64,000 nt of DNA from assembly GCA_964035545.1 (NCBI GenBank), contig OZ037770.1, positions 7,694,473 through 7,758,472 on the forward strand, given 5' to 3'. The notes beneath the pieces are model-generated. The model saw nothing but the letters and a program-made list of their open reading frames with translations. It ran no database searches and was not told the DNA's origin. The translations under genes were made by a program, and so were the position numbers. Below, in pieces: positions 46,971 to 60,026 of this stretch. Origin of the DNA: Bugula neritina (lineage: Eukaryota; Bryozoa; Gymnolaemata; Cheilostomatida; Bugulidae). Position 1 is the first letter of the stretch, and the number at the start of each line of letters is the position of its first letter.

Positions 46971-49900
46971 ATGACAGACCCATACAAGGTAAGGTGTCTA
47001 TTTGTTTTTATTATTACTTTATTATTATTACTTTATTATTGCTGTCTATATTTACACATAAATGCCGTGCTTAAAACAATGTATGGACATTGATGGAATT
47101 TATTATGCTGACCAAACGTAAATTGAAAGATTTATGTTATATTTAGCACTGCCTGACATTATTATTTTAATGTTTGATAGTATTTAAGTGGTTTTGGAAA
47201 CGAGTTCGCATCTGAAGATCCAAGATGTCCTGGCTCCTTGCCATCTGGCCAGGTAAGATAGTCACACATTGTACATTTAATAGTAATTAAAGCTGCAATT
47301 CCCACTAGGATTTGGACAAGAGCTGTCAGCATAATAGGCGGTGTAGATTCTTCTGCTCATGTTTCAATTATTTATTTGTAATGTGAAATTATCGTAGTAT
47401 TGTTACTTCAAAACCTTGATAATCCATCTAAATAAATCTAAAAGTTGCTAAAATAGTTACTGTTGTAGATAATGCTGTGGTACAATGACGGCTTTGTAAA
47501 TTGTTAACAGGACAGAATGATAACTGTTATACACATTATACCTGTTAATATGGTGTTATATCTGTAAACATGATAAAGTTCCCAACTTAGGCTGTAACAA
47601 TTAGCCGTAGATCTGTAGCCTCAGAGCCTTGAAGTTAGGAGAGCGAAAAAGGAATAGTCTGATCATAGGCTATGTTGACCAGGGTAATGTATTCTGTCTG
47701 GTTGTAGAACAACCCTCAGAAGTGTCCATATGGGCTGTATGCAGAACAACTGTCTGGGTCAGCCTTCACCTGTCCAAGGGAGACAAATCAGAGAAGGTGA
47801 TCACTTCATGCTATGTGCAGTTTCAGCTGCACTGTTTGTAGTTGATATGTTTGAACTTTGTTATCGCAAGTGTGTCGTGTAACATCCTCTTCCTTTAAGA
47901 AAGGAAGTTTTTTATTGGAAAACTAAGCATAGTCACATTCTGGCATGTCAAAAATTTCTGTGCTTGAATTATTAGTTGCAGAATTATGTTGAAATATAAT
48001 TGTGTATCTTCTTTCTTTATCTATTGTGAATAGAAGCTTGCTATGTTTGTGTGTAGTGTACTATCTCAGCACTTTCATCATGCTACTATTTCCCCATTTA
48101 GTTGGCTCTACAGAATCCTACCATCAGTCAAACACACAGACTTTGTGAAATACACCAACACCAAACACTTTGGGAACAAGTGGCACGTTGAGCCTAAACC
48201 TAACCAGGTATGTATTACAGTATAGAAGTAAGTAAACACCTAGCGCCACCTAACTATTATGTAGGACAACTTTTGTTATATAGATAGTTTCTGGTGCCAA
48301 CTTGTCGTACTTTAAACCATTTTGAGCTTCATTATCCGCATGAATGCCTTATATTTGTGATATATAATTGTAGTATATATTTGTGATATATAATTGTAGT
48401 ATATAATTGTGATATATAATTGTAGTATATATTTGTGATATATAATTGTGGTATATATTTGTGATATATAATTGTAGTATATATTTGTGATATATAATTG
48501 TAGTATATAATTGTGATATATAATTGTAGTATATATTTGTGATATATAATTGTGGTATATATTTGTGATACATTATGTCCACTGTCTTGTCCGTTGAACA
48601 AGGTTTCTTTCACTTTTTCCCATGTTACTTGCCTTGTTACTTTAAAGTGTTGCATGTACTCCTATCATCACATTACTAGCCTTTGATTGTTGGCACAACC
48701 TTTGTATTTTGAGCTGCCATCAGTGTCAATCTTTGCTTTTCTGAACTTTGCCCACTTTATTAGAAGCTATGAAGTAACATTATAAAGTACTCTGAACTAC
48801 ATACACATAGTGAGCTGTGAGTTTGTAAAAACCTGCTCGCTGATAACTTACCATGTTGAGTGCCTCTTTTATAGATGAGGTGGAAACCCTTTGACATTAC
48901 TGAGGGCGACTTTGTGGACGGCCTGCGAACCATCTGCGGTGCTGGCGACCCCAATGTGAGGGCGGGTGTGGCTATACATGTCTACAGCTGCACTCAGTCT
49001 ATGCTCAACAGGGGGTTCTATAATGCTGATGGTGATTTCCTTATTGGTAGGCTGTTTACTATTCATACGTACATGCAGTATTGTATCTAGATACTTTCAT
49101 TTTATTGTGCAGTTAATTCGATTTGCACCAAACCGAATACAGTGTGCACATATTTTTATTGCAAACATCAACACCCACGTAATGGTAACAGTAACCATAT
49201 TATTGTGCTGTTTATATGGAAGATTTACCCTCATACTTCATCATAATAATTATACTGACTATTGCTATTATCATGCAATGACTGTATTTATGTGATATTA
49301 TATCGGTACGTGATGTATGAAGAGCTGTAGATGTCTCTACAATACTCTGGAAGTTTATAACCAGTTTTATATTTGCACAAACACCGTTGTTACTGGCAAA
49401 TTTGGTGCTTGGCAAAAATCAAAGTTTCATATGCAATCTGGATATTTTAGTAGTGGAATTGTAACAACACGTCACATTACACTGTAATTCTAATATGTCA
49501 CAACCTGTCTTAGCTTTGGTAATACTTTCTCCCAACATAGCAAACAAGCTTGAAACTTTTTTCCAGCCAATCAACTCAGTGAGAAATGGACTGCTAAAAA
49601 GTTATTTAAGCATTTGTTTACCTTAACCTGAGAGGTTAGAAATGTTTTATTGGAATTACAGTCAACCCAAAGGATTTTCACAGCCAAGTCTTTTCGTTTT
49701 GTGCAGCCAAGTTAATGCTTAGTTTTACTATTTTGTTTCAAATACTGAAATTTAAAGTTTAGAAGATCTGTTAAGTTGCGTTTGCGTTTTTTTCAGTCAA
49801 AAATTCAGTTTGGCCGGGCTAAAATTTCTCCGAGTTACATTGCATTGTAAAAGCCACTCGTAAAATATTTTTCGTACTGTGATAACTTAATCTACCGATT

Positions 49901-52900
49901 TCAAAATAATACTCAAAAGGAGTAATAACTCCTTGTAAACATCGTTATATAGTTATGACTTTGGGGATTAGATGACGTACTTATATGTTAATAATTATAT
50001 TGCCTACGCCTTCTCGATTATCGCTTTTATGCTGTCAACTTCACTAAATCGCGACGTTAACAAAGGGCAACAAATAGCGATTAGGCCAGTCAGATTTTAT
50101 TTTTAGAAGTAAGCTTCCGCATCAATATGATTTAAACGAGTTTTAGTTTGACTATAAATGGGTACCCAGACAAGCGGCATTAACTGAAACTTGGCAATTT
50201 TTTCAGCAGAGGTATAAACACAACTTTAAACGTATCAGACAATTTATTGCTTGTTATAAGAGTAATTGAAAATAGAATATATTTTATATGTTTATTTTTA
50301 CTGTATACCATGTAATGATTTTATTTTATGATAATATATATTATATATATATTTTTTTATGATGTCATTTCCTGGTTTGTTATGCAGTTCCACAAGAAGG
50401 CGCTTTGAATATTACGACAGAGTTTGGGAAGATGTATGTTGAACCAAATGAGATTTGTGTCATACAGGTACGAAATAGTCAACCACTAGTTTATGTGTCA
50501 GATTTGTGTCATACAGGTACGAAATAGTCAACCACTAGTTTATGTGTTAGATAACTTATTATCCGCACACAAACAGATTTCTGTCAATTGAGATAGAGTA
50601 CAGGCAAACTCTTCCTAGTAACTGAATTCGATACCTAATTGTTTATTTTCACTGTTGCTACATTTTCTATGATACCATTAAACTAAGTTTTGAAAGATGT
50701 TATAGTTTACCGGCTTAAACCACTAAAGCATATCTTTTGTTATATCAGATCTTGTACACTGTACAGTATGCATTGCTTACAAAATAACAGTTTAATTGGC
50801 TGTGTTATAAGTACACGGTTACACTCAGTGTGTTGCATGGTTATACCCAGTGTGCTGCATGGTTACATCCAATGTGTTTGTTGCACGGTTACATCCAGTG
50901 TGTTGCATTGTTACACCCAACATTTTGCATTGTTACACCCAGTGTGTTGCACGGTTACACCCAGTGTGTTGCATTGTTACACCCAACATGTTGCACGGTT
51001 ACATCCAGTGTGTTGCATTGTTACACTCAGTGTGTTGCATTGTTACACCCAGTGTGTTGCATTGTTACACTCAGTGTGTTGCATTGTTACACTCAGTGTG
51101 TTGCATTGTTACAGCAAGGAATGCGATTTTCTGTTCATGTGGAGTCGAAATCCCGAGGTTACATATTGGAAGTGTTTGAGGGTCATTTCAAGCTCCCTAA
51201 CCTTGGCCCTATAGGTAAATAATATACCTTAGCATATGTATAATATCTTAATTGCTATGGAGTTTTGAGGTTGTTTTTGCTGTATGTTCGCTTTATTGTG
51301 TGACTTTATTTATGATAGCTTTATTTAAAGAGACATCATACTACCATGTTGATGCTGTAACTACTGCATTTATTTACATAAATTATACTCTTCACATCCT
51401 GTAGCAATATTATCCTTTTCTAGGTTCAGTTACTCCTAGACTAGATTTTATATTTGCAGTAGGAGTTGTTTCCAGGTATATTCAAATTCTAAAGGAATGT
51501 TGTGTAATCTGCCACAGGTGCCAATGGATTGGCTAATCCTCGTGACTTTCTAACTCCTGTGGCTCATTATGAAGACAGGGAGTGTAGTTTTACTATTATA
51601 TCCAAGTTCCAGGGGACTTTATTCTCAGCCAATCAGGTCAGCTGACTCTTCATATTCCTAATGCTCTCCAATTGGTTATAGTCTTAGTGCATAAACTATA
51701 ACTTAACATAGAAATTACAGCAAATATTTTTATTGAAATCTTTTGACTTGTGATAATTATAAAAAAAATTGTCGTGGAAAAATCCTCAATACTAAGATGT
51801 AATTGTCATTGTTCGTCATTTTAATAGAGCAATGTGTTAGTTTCTTGTTTATACAGATAGAAGCAGTTACTTACTTTTTTCAAAAATGTTTGTCATCATC
51901 CTGGATGTTTAAATGTGTATTCACTGGTAGACTCTTGGACTGCTTGACTTAGCAATTCCTTACTGCTTATTCCTGTTAGCAGTTTCTCTATTTATTAGTT
52001 GGTTTTTATATTAGTTTTAATTTCTTTGACAGACTACTATAACCATTAATTATTAATACTGGTTTGCTCAGCTTAATACTCAAATGTAAAAGAGAATACA
52101 ATTACTACATTAATTACCATTTCCTATTCTCTAAAGGCTACCCTGGAGTTGTGTGAATACTATACACTGGCATGATGCCAGCTTACTCTACTCTACACAA
52201 GTACCTCCTGGTGTGTGACACCACAATACCTGATTGCAGCGCTACAGATTTAGTCATTAGAATCAGTGGATTTTGTGCAGCCAAGCTTTGGTTATACTAT
52301 GCCTTCAATTCACAGTGAGAATACTTGTATTGTTTTAGAATCACTCCCCCTACGATGTGGTTGCGTGGCATGGTAACTACGCTCCTTACAAATACGACCT
52401 TGCCAAGTTTATGGTCATCAATGCCGTAGCCTTTGACCATGCTGTAAGTTTTACCATGTTACCTACCAACCCTCACTCACCTCTACTCCCTACCTTACTT
52501 ACCTCTACTAACTACCAACTCTCACCTCTACTGCCTACTAACTCTCACCTCTACTACCTACCTTACTTAGCTCTACTTAACAAATGTAATCAAAACTCTA
52601 CTAGTGCTCTTAAACTTTGAAAATACATTTTTCATTGTCGTTTTATTTAACACTCTTGTCTACTGCATTGCGCTGTCTTCGCCAGGGTATGGAAGAACAT
52701 CTCATCTATCTTTAATATCTTATGTAACCACTAGTCAGTGTAGAATTTTATTTGACATATTTGAGAGGTTGATTTAATATATGGCTTCTATACCTCCCTA
52801 TGAAGTACTGTATGGTAATCAGTGGTTACCTGCACTGTAGGATCCTTCCATCTTCACTGTACTAACCTGCCCTACTGTGAAGGCAGGAGTGGCAGCTGCT

Positions 52901-53961
52901 GATTTTGTCATCTTCCCTCCAAGATGGTCTGTACAGGAGCACACATTTAGACCTCCTTACTACCACAGTAAGTCACTAGCTGTTCAGTTACTCATAGTGT
53001 AGTGGGTACACTGAGTCATAGTGAGTGCGCTGAGTCATAGTAAGTCATAGTGAGTACATGGAGTCATAGTGATTACACTTAGTCATAGTGAGTGCACTGA
53101 GTCATAGTGAGTACAGGGAGTCATAGTGAGTATACTGGGTCATAGTGAGTACACTGAGTCATAGTGAGTACGCTGAGTCATAGTTGAGTGGGCTGATTTT
53201 TGCACAATGCAATGCATGAATAATAATTTACTCAAACCTAACCTTAATATTTCACAGTAATAATTCCTAATCAGCCGCAGTTTGTGAAAATAGTCTATTG
53301 CTTGAGTGGTTTTGCAATTTCTGCAGGCTGTAGGTACTTTGTTCCTTAATTTTGAGGTAACTTGAATTTTTTTAAAAAGCCTCAGGCAGTAGTAGCATTC
53401 GGGGAAATGGTCCACATCAGCTCATTCAAGTGCCTTTGCTTCAGGGAACTGCATGAGTGAGTTTATGGGACTGATCAAAGGTAACTATGAAGCTAAAGAA
53501 GAAGGTTTTGCACCAGGGGGAGCCACTCTTCATAGCATGATGACACCACATGGACCAGATGCTGCGTGCTTTGATAAAAATTCTAATATGAAGCTACAAG
53601 CAGAAAAGATTGCAGTTGGCACAATGGTATGTTTCATTAAATAGTTGGTTCATTAGTAGTTTAGTAGTAAGAATCTCAAGGTCCTGGAACAATTATGCTG
53701 CCCCCCCCCCCCCCCCCCCCCCCGTGAATGAGGTGTTAACTAGTTGAAAGTTCTAGCGTATTAGTCATAGTGTGCTGGTGAAGTTTGTGTCACAATTGTG
53801 AATTGTTGTAGGCGTTTATGTTTGAGTCTTGCTACTCGATGACTGTCACTGATTGGGGGAACACGATATGCGAGAAGGTACAACCTGATTACATCAACTG
53901 CTGGAGCACCATCATTAAGCATTTCACTGGACCAGCTGCAGTTACTGGAGACTCTCACTAA
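46971..53961 (+). CDS. HGD: Homogentisate 1,2-dioxygenase
   Basis: Twelve exons: 46971-46988, 47181-47252, 47708-47796, 48102-48207, 48875-49046, 50388-50467, 51115-51214, 51518-51636, 52339-52443, 52841-52967, 53445-53626, 53812-53961. Total 1320 nt, 439 residues (human enzyme about 445). The enzyme opens the ring of homogentisate with O2 to give maleylacetoacetate in tyrosine/phenylalanine catabolism, in the cytosol. Diagnostic stretches: [33 protein letters not shown] (catalytic His), [12 protein letters not shown] (iron-binding His and Glu) and MTPHGPDA (iron-binding His). All metal ligands are present, so it should be active. The start ATG gives MTDPYK, aligned with the short vertebrate N terminus. 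Exon borders keep the reading frame throughout. Confidence 0.96.
48349..48575 (+). repeat. AT-rich minisatellite in HGD intron 4
   Basis: About ten units of TTGTGATATATAATTGTAGTA with small variants. ORFs of Tyr/Ile repeats are artefacts. Confidence 0.9.
50452..50549 (+). repeat. 49-bp tandem duplication spanning the HGD exon 6 donor
   Basis: AGATTTGTGTCATACAG|GTACGAA and the following ~25 bp occur twice in direct succession, so the exon end and its donor are present twice (50467/50468 and 49 bp later). Use of the second donor would shift the frame by 49 nt. Confidence 0.9.
50818..51114 (+). repeat. 22-bp minisatellite ending at the HGD exon 7 acceptor
   Basis: About 13 units of TGTGTTGCATTGTTACACYCAG. 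The last unit reads GTTACAG instead of GTTACAC and forms the splice acceptor of exon 7. Cys/His-rich ORFs here are artefacts. Confidence 0.92.
52470..52575 (+). repeat. Short CTCACCTCTACTACCTAC-type repeat
   Basis: Irregular tandem units in HGD intron 9. Confidence 0.7.
52990..53190 (+). repeat. ~18-bp minisatellite (GAGTCATAGTGAGTACACT)
   Basis: About ten units starting ~25 bp after the HGD exon 10 donor; each contains a donor-like AGTGAGT. Confidence 0.88.
53701..53723 (+). repeat. (C)23 homopolymer
   Basis: Pure C run in HGD intron 11. Confidence 0.95.
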
Positions 53962-53969
53962 GTAGTCGC

Positions 53970-54940
53970 ATTAACAGCTTCTGAACCCAACAACTTTATC
54001 TTTCATGATAGTTCTTTATATGCAAAAGTTTTTAATAGCAAATTATTTGGAACAGTTGTTATCATTTGCAGTAACACATCCCAATTCTGTACCTTCTATT
54101 CGGTTATTATGACTCATAAGTCATTCCATCTCTCTGACTCATATGTTTAGTCATATTAACTATTATTTTTCTTCAGACTATCATGGTTTTATACCTGGAC
54201 TATATCCACTTTCGTTCACCTTCAATGTTCCTAACCATTATGCGCGGTGTTACTGTGGTCAGTCAGTTGCTGTGAAATGGTTCCTAAACCATCATTTTAC
54301 TTTTATGAACTGCTTTATGTTTAATGCCATTACTGCAATTTATTATAGGGTTAAACCGGTTTGCTTTGTTTTTGTGCTCTTATTTACACTGTTTTTCAAG
54401 TATTCTATACTATTTACTGGGTGAGGCAGCTATTTGTACAAGTTTGTATTGTTTATATTCTACTATATTTGTGACTGTGGGTGTTAAGTTTTATTATAGG
54501 GTATCGTAAGGCAGCTATGGTACTTTACAACCTGAATAATACATATCAATATTATTATAATTGTTTTAGTTACATATATGGGGTTATTTTTCTTCTGGTT
54601 TTGAAAAAACATGGCATGAATAAAACTACATTACAGCATGTTCAACAGATAATTATTCCTCGCATGTTGCACACAAATAACTCAATATTAATATACATAT
54701 ATATGGAATTTACTTTGTAAATCCTGGTGACAAGGTAGCTCAGTAACTTTTGAGATAGAATTTATCTTCTCCTGTTTCATATTTAGAAAGCATTTTTGAG
54801 GTTAGTTTAACCAAAAAACAAAGTGTGGATAAAATAGGCAATAAGTCAATACTTGGATTTTAGATTCCGAGTCATAATTTTTAGTGGTGTTTTCGTTTTT
54901 GTGACAAGCTATTAATTTGTTTACCAAGTCGAGTGGTCGA
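53970..54940. other. HGD 3' region / intergenic, no gene seen
   Basis: Small ORFs rich in F/Y/C without conserved motifs. The two genes converge here tail to tail. Confidence 0.45.
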
Positions 54941-54944
54941 CTGG

Positions 54945-57900
54945 CTATGATTGGTTGTAATACTCATCCCTGACTTTTTGTAATGCCCTTGCAATACTCT
55001 CAGCAGTTTTGTTCATGTCTACTGCATTAGAATCCTCTTTGTATATTGGTTGGACAACTCCTAGGGACAGATGATATATGTTATATAGTTTCACTCTGCA
55101 TAGCATTCTATGACGTGCACCTATTTTCAATAACATCTAATATTAAGTCAAGCGAATGAAAAGCTTGTAGTAGCAAACACTATAATATTATCTAAGTATG
55201 ATATCATGCTAGAATTTCTTTCACCATTTCTTTCATGCTGCCATAAATGGTATAGAGAACATGGTTAGACTGAACATTGAGACACCACATGGCATAACCA
55301 CACTTCAGGTGCTATACAGCTGCAAGTATTACCGTCATTGGAGTTGATTTCATGATTTTCTGATGGTACGGAATCATCGGAATCCCCAAACAGCTCCTTC
55401 ACTATCTGTCTTCCTTTCTCCTCCAAAGTGTAGTTGTAGTCACGTGTTCCATTCTCCACTTTAATAGCTAGTGCTGTATAGTTAACCTATTGTATGTAAT
55501 TAAAAGTTGTAAATGAATATGAAGCACATTACTTCAATTAAATTTTTGATTGGGCATATTATCTACATTTGTTAAAAACAGATTTAATTAATCATTTTTA
55601 TATGTTTTATTTAGCAATTAATGCAACTTGATATCATTTTTTTAATTTTACATGATTTGTTAAACAAGTGTTCATGCAACAAAATATACTAACGAAATGA
55701 ACCAACAAGATAAATCATACGACCACCAATACACTGCACCAGCTCAGCATGTTTCCAGTATTCCTTTCTACAAGTACCTTGGAATAAAATTACTGATGCA
55801 ACTAACACTAATAAATGACTACTACTAGGGACTAATACTAATATAACACTAATAAATGACTACTACTAGGGACTAATACTAATATAACACTAATAAATGA
55901 CTACTACTAGGGACTAATACTAATATAATACTAATAAATGACTACTACTAGGGACTAAATACTAATATAATACTAATAAATGGCTACTACTAGAGACTAA
56001 GTACTAATATAATACTAATAATGCCAGTGAGTCAATAAGCTTTCAGAATTTTTCTAATTTACTGATACATAATATATACCTAAAAATAAATTATTTTAAC
56101 CAATATATTATATTTCAAAACACTTACAATAATAAAGCTAAGGATGCTCGTAGCTGGTTTGATGTTTTACATATGCAGCTGCTTTAATGAAAGCCTATTT
56201 TCATGGTGTATGGTGTTTAGATATACATACAGTTGGTAAATCACCTTGTTTATTATACTTTTAATATCTTGTTGATACCAGGGCTTCTCCCTAGTTCTAT
56301 GCTGTTCCTCCAGCTGTGCTACCATCCTGGTGTAGTTAGTAAGATCCCAGTCTTTGGTGTAATCCACTCTCCCCCTTCCTAGCAGGATGTAGAAAGAACA
56401 GAAGAAACTGCATCATATGTAACACTATATTACATCAATAATTTTATGTTGAACTTAAGTGCAAACTTTTAGATGCGCAGAAAAAACTTTAAGGTTTTTT
56501 CTGCACATCTAAAGAAATGATTTGGTGTAGTTTACAATGTAGAATGTATTAGAATGATGAAAAGTCATGACTAGTATCAAGATAGGGTTATGGTAATATA
56601 TAGTTGCTTTATAATTTTGCTATAGGGTAGCAAGCAGGCTACAAAATCTAAAAGTAAGCAACTCCCAAATTTAAGAAAATAAATTTAATGAGCACAGTAT
56701 ACCTACATCTTATAAAATAAAACACATTGCATAAAACAATGGCTATTTCTTGGAGAAGTTATCATTTTATGTGCAATCTTTTTACTTGGAAAGACTATAT
56801 TTTTTACATATTCCATGTAAAATACAAATGGTGCTTCACTATGACATTTAAAAGCATTTTTACTATTGTAGGTACACTACTTTAAATACACGAAGTATAA
56901 ATATATAATCCTGATCACCAATTGACCTATTTAATAACCTACTCATGAGACAACCAACTTACCTACCTAAAGATCTGTCTACCTAATTTTTTACACATTT
57001 ACCTTCTGATCACCTGGTTAACCTAACTATGTAAACCAGCCCTCACAGCTGAACTACCAGGTTCTGTGAGCTTACTTACAAAATTCACTCACTTTGCTCT
57101 ATTGAAACATTAACTTGCTGAATCAGCCAATCAGAGTCAAACTTCTTGAACCAGGGAATTGTCACATTATCATTCGTGTTTGTAGTGGCTGTCGTTGTCA
57201 TAGCAACTTGCTGAGTGCTGGAAAGAGCTGACTTCGTTGTGGTAGTTGACCTGGTAAATTCTGGTGGATAAAATGGAGGAAACACAACTGGAGGTTTTAC
57301 TATCGTCTCTGATGGTTGCAATCGAGTGGTAGGAGATATAATGCTAGTTGCTTGAGAAGGTGTACTCAATGTTGTAAGCAATGCATTAAGCAGGCTAGCT
57401 GGGCTAGCATGTTGATTAGTCGTTCTTGTAGATTTTGTAGACAGCATACCTGTAGTTTGGGCAGTGGGTGATGCAGCCCGCTTAGGTGTAAGAAGATTCA
57501 GTTTAGTCGCCGATGTTGGTAGAGTGCTTGCTGTAGTTACTGTAGTTGGCATCGTAGTTGTTGTAGTAGGTAATGTGGTTACTGTAGTGGGTATTGTAGT
57601 TGTTGTAGTAGGTGATGTGGTTACTGTAGTGGGTATTGTAGTTGTTGTAGTAGGTGATGTGGTTACTGTAGTGGGTATTGTAGTTGCCGTAGTTGGAATT
57701 GCAGTTAATCTATTAGATAGTGTAGTTACGGTGGTTGGTAAGGAAGCTACTGTGAATGGTGTCGTCATTGTAACAAGTAGAACTGTTGGTTTGCTAAAAG
57801 GTAAGATTTGAGAAAACGAAGTTGACAGAGTTGGGGGTTTTAAAGTTGTAAATGCTGCCACAGCTTGTGTTGCAGTTTCTAGTGATGTTTTTTTTGTCTG

Positions 57901-59311
57901 TTTGGTGTTTATAGTTGTAGCGACTGTAGTTGTTTGTGTAGAGGTACTAATGGCCAATGTTACTTGTGTGGGTATTGTAGTCACAGGGTGTATGGTTGTT
58001 GTCTCCTTACTCACTCTCTCTGCGTTGGTTGTCCCTGATGAGGTGGTAGTTGTGTACTTGATGGGTTTGGCTCCAGTAACTTTTGACATACTCTTCAGTT
58101 TACGGTTTGTAATGCACACCCTCAACATTTTTCGATTAGGAAATATTTTGTGATTATCACAGTCCAGCAGTTCATTTATCTCCAATAGATTTATTCCACA
58201 TGTTTTCTACAAAAAGTCCATTTAAAACATCTATTCGGTACAAAATGTCCAACATAACTCCGGCTAAAATAATTAAAACAATTTATAGACAACATGTTAT
58301 ACTAAGTCACGAATAATTTATAAACAGGGCAAGATGAAAGAGGAGTGTTGGTAATCTTTGATGTACCTCTACTAGCCGACAAGCTGGTTGACATGGTCTA
58401 ATTTCAAAGGAAGACCTTTTTCTGCATTTAGGGGCAAATGCTAAGCAAAGAAATGGACGGAGCAAATCGTTGCACTTTGCAGACTGTGACATGGTTTTTG
58501 TTAAATAAGCAATCTTAGCCTGGGCATCCTGTTGTCCTTCATGATTCACTGATGTGGACGTATACCCGAACCCTAAAAAAAAGTTATATAAACCATGAAA
58601 TACTGAATGTGAACTAAATTGTAGATGATTGACAGAAACATTTATATTTTGTCAAAGTGAAGCTAAACTGTAATATGTCAAAAGGCACTTGATATTAGGA
58701 TAACAACTTACAACTTAAGTATCTTCGAAATGAATAGCATAATGACAGTGAGCCTCGTGAAAAATGAAACTTTCTCTAGTAGGACTTGTTTAGTAGCTTA
58801 CTTTGCAGTGTTAGTAACTCAGTTAGCTTTGTGAGTTTAAACCTATCTTCGTTAAAAAGTCTAACAATATGATTATAGTACTTTGAAGGATGCTGTGTTT
58901 GAGAACTGAAATATTCCTTGAAGATTCATTGTCAACAAGAAACTTTGTTTAGTAGGTGAAGGTTATTTGGCATACACTTTCTGAATCTTAAGTCAAAGAA
59001 AACCTTATGAAGAATATCATTTATTTAATATGTTAACTTTGCCTGGTTAGCAAAATCAGTTTATGAACATCCATGAACCAACAGTGAGCTCTCTAAATAA
59101 ATGAAAATGACATGCCAAAGAACTTACATTGATTGTCAAAGAGCTTACCTTAATGTGCCAAAGAACTTACATTAATGTGTCAAAGAGCTTACCTTAATGT
59201 GTCAAAGAACTTACCTTGACAGAGTGGAATAGTCAACTCAAAGCATGGCAGACCTACAACTCTGCATGGCAGAAGACAGAGAGTAGTAAGAAGAATGAGT
59301 GTAAGTGACAT
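54945..59311 (-). CDS. Secreted Frizzled-CRD protein with Thr-rich mucin-like stalk and unknown C-terminal region
   Basis: Seven exons (minus strand): 59311-59215, 58572-58367, 58206-57093, 56378-56231, 55767-55694, 55473-55333, 55060-54945. Total 1896 nt, 631 residues, all phases consistent. Residues 1-20 form a signal peptide (MSLTLILLTTLCLLPCRVVG). Residues ~23-135 form a Frizzled cysteine-rich domain: CFELTIPLCQG, NHEGQQDA, CNDLLRPFLC, CQPAC, a final Cys-rich segment in exon 3. CRDs bind Wnt lipids or proteins. Residues ~140-440 are Thr-dominated with TTVTTxPTTTTTIP repeats, heavily O-glycosylatable. RRGR at the exon 3/4 border is a possible furin site. The last ~155 residues (one Cys, helical, N-glycosylation sequons such as NYT and NGT) match no family I know. 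It has no transmembrane segment, so it is probably secreted. Confidence 0.82.
55806..56022. repeat. ~42-bp minisatellite in the Frizzled-CRD gene
   Basis: Five units of ACTAATAAATGACTACTACT followed by AGGGACTAATACTAATATAA, beginning ~40 bp upstream of the exon 5 acceptor on the minus strand. Confidence 0.92.
59111..59219 (-). repeat. ~21-bp repeat duplicating the exon 1 splice donor
   Basis: Five units; on the minus strand each reads AAGGTAAGYTCTTTGACACA or AATGTAAGTTCTTTGG. The first is the actual donor of the Frizzled-CRD gene exon 1 (59215/59214). Confidence 0.88.
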
Positions 59312-59545
59312 GACAGGCCAGTGTTAGTGCTCTGTATGTACTGGCAAGTGCTAAATATATTGCTATCTCTACATGTGTTTATACTAGATATGCAATAGTG
59401 TAGGATTACACAATATCATTTAACAAGTAAAACTCTTTTTTAATCAAGAACATGTGTGCAGTGCTATATTTTACAGTCTAGCAGAGAGCTACATGATTCA
59501 CTGACATTGTGAGATTTAGTGATATGGTTTACTTCATGTGGCATG

Positions 59546-59548
<3 letters not shown>

Positions 59549-59610
<62 letters not shown>
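59549..59610. repeat. (TA)n microsatellite
   Basis: About 60 bp of pure TA in the intergenic space between the Frizzled-CRD gene and the lectin-like gene. Confidence 0.95.
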
Positions 59611-59611
<1 letters not shown>

Positions 59612-60026
59612 CATATAGAGATCTGTATTAAGTGAAGCTACATGCTTCAGCTTATACTGAATCAACAAATAAGCCAGTTGTGTACTCTCTAAAGATATAT
59701 CCCAAAATATACTCGAAATATTTTGTTCTGAGTGCAGATTTTATTATTTTTCAATACAACAGAATGGCACAGCATGTGAATTTAAAAGTGCACAAACATG
59801 TTGTATCTATTGTAAGGACATGTTCATGAATTATAAAACAATAAATATAAATATGTTTTCTTTATGTTTTAATGATTCAAAACTACTACAGCTTTTTTGT
59901 TGTTTAAAGTGCTAAAACTTTTACATGCATATCATATGGAAAGTATAACAAACTATTTCTCTCAGCAGTTGAGCCCAATATAGGTCAAGTCTAATATTAT
60001 AGATCTCAAGCTAAGATGGTCAAGAG

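Noticed and set aside
54143-54720. 93-, 61- and 79-residue ORFs after HGD
   Set aside because: AT-rich, no motifs, no splice context, overlapping frames.
57464-58153. Val-rich plus-strand ORFs
   Set aside because: Antisense of the Thr-rich mucin exon (ACN codons read as GTN-type Val codons).
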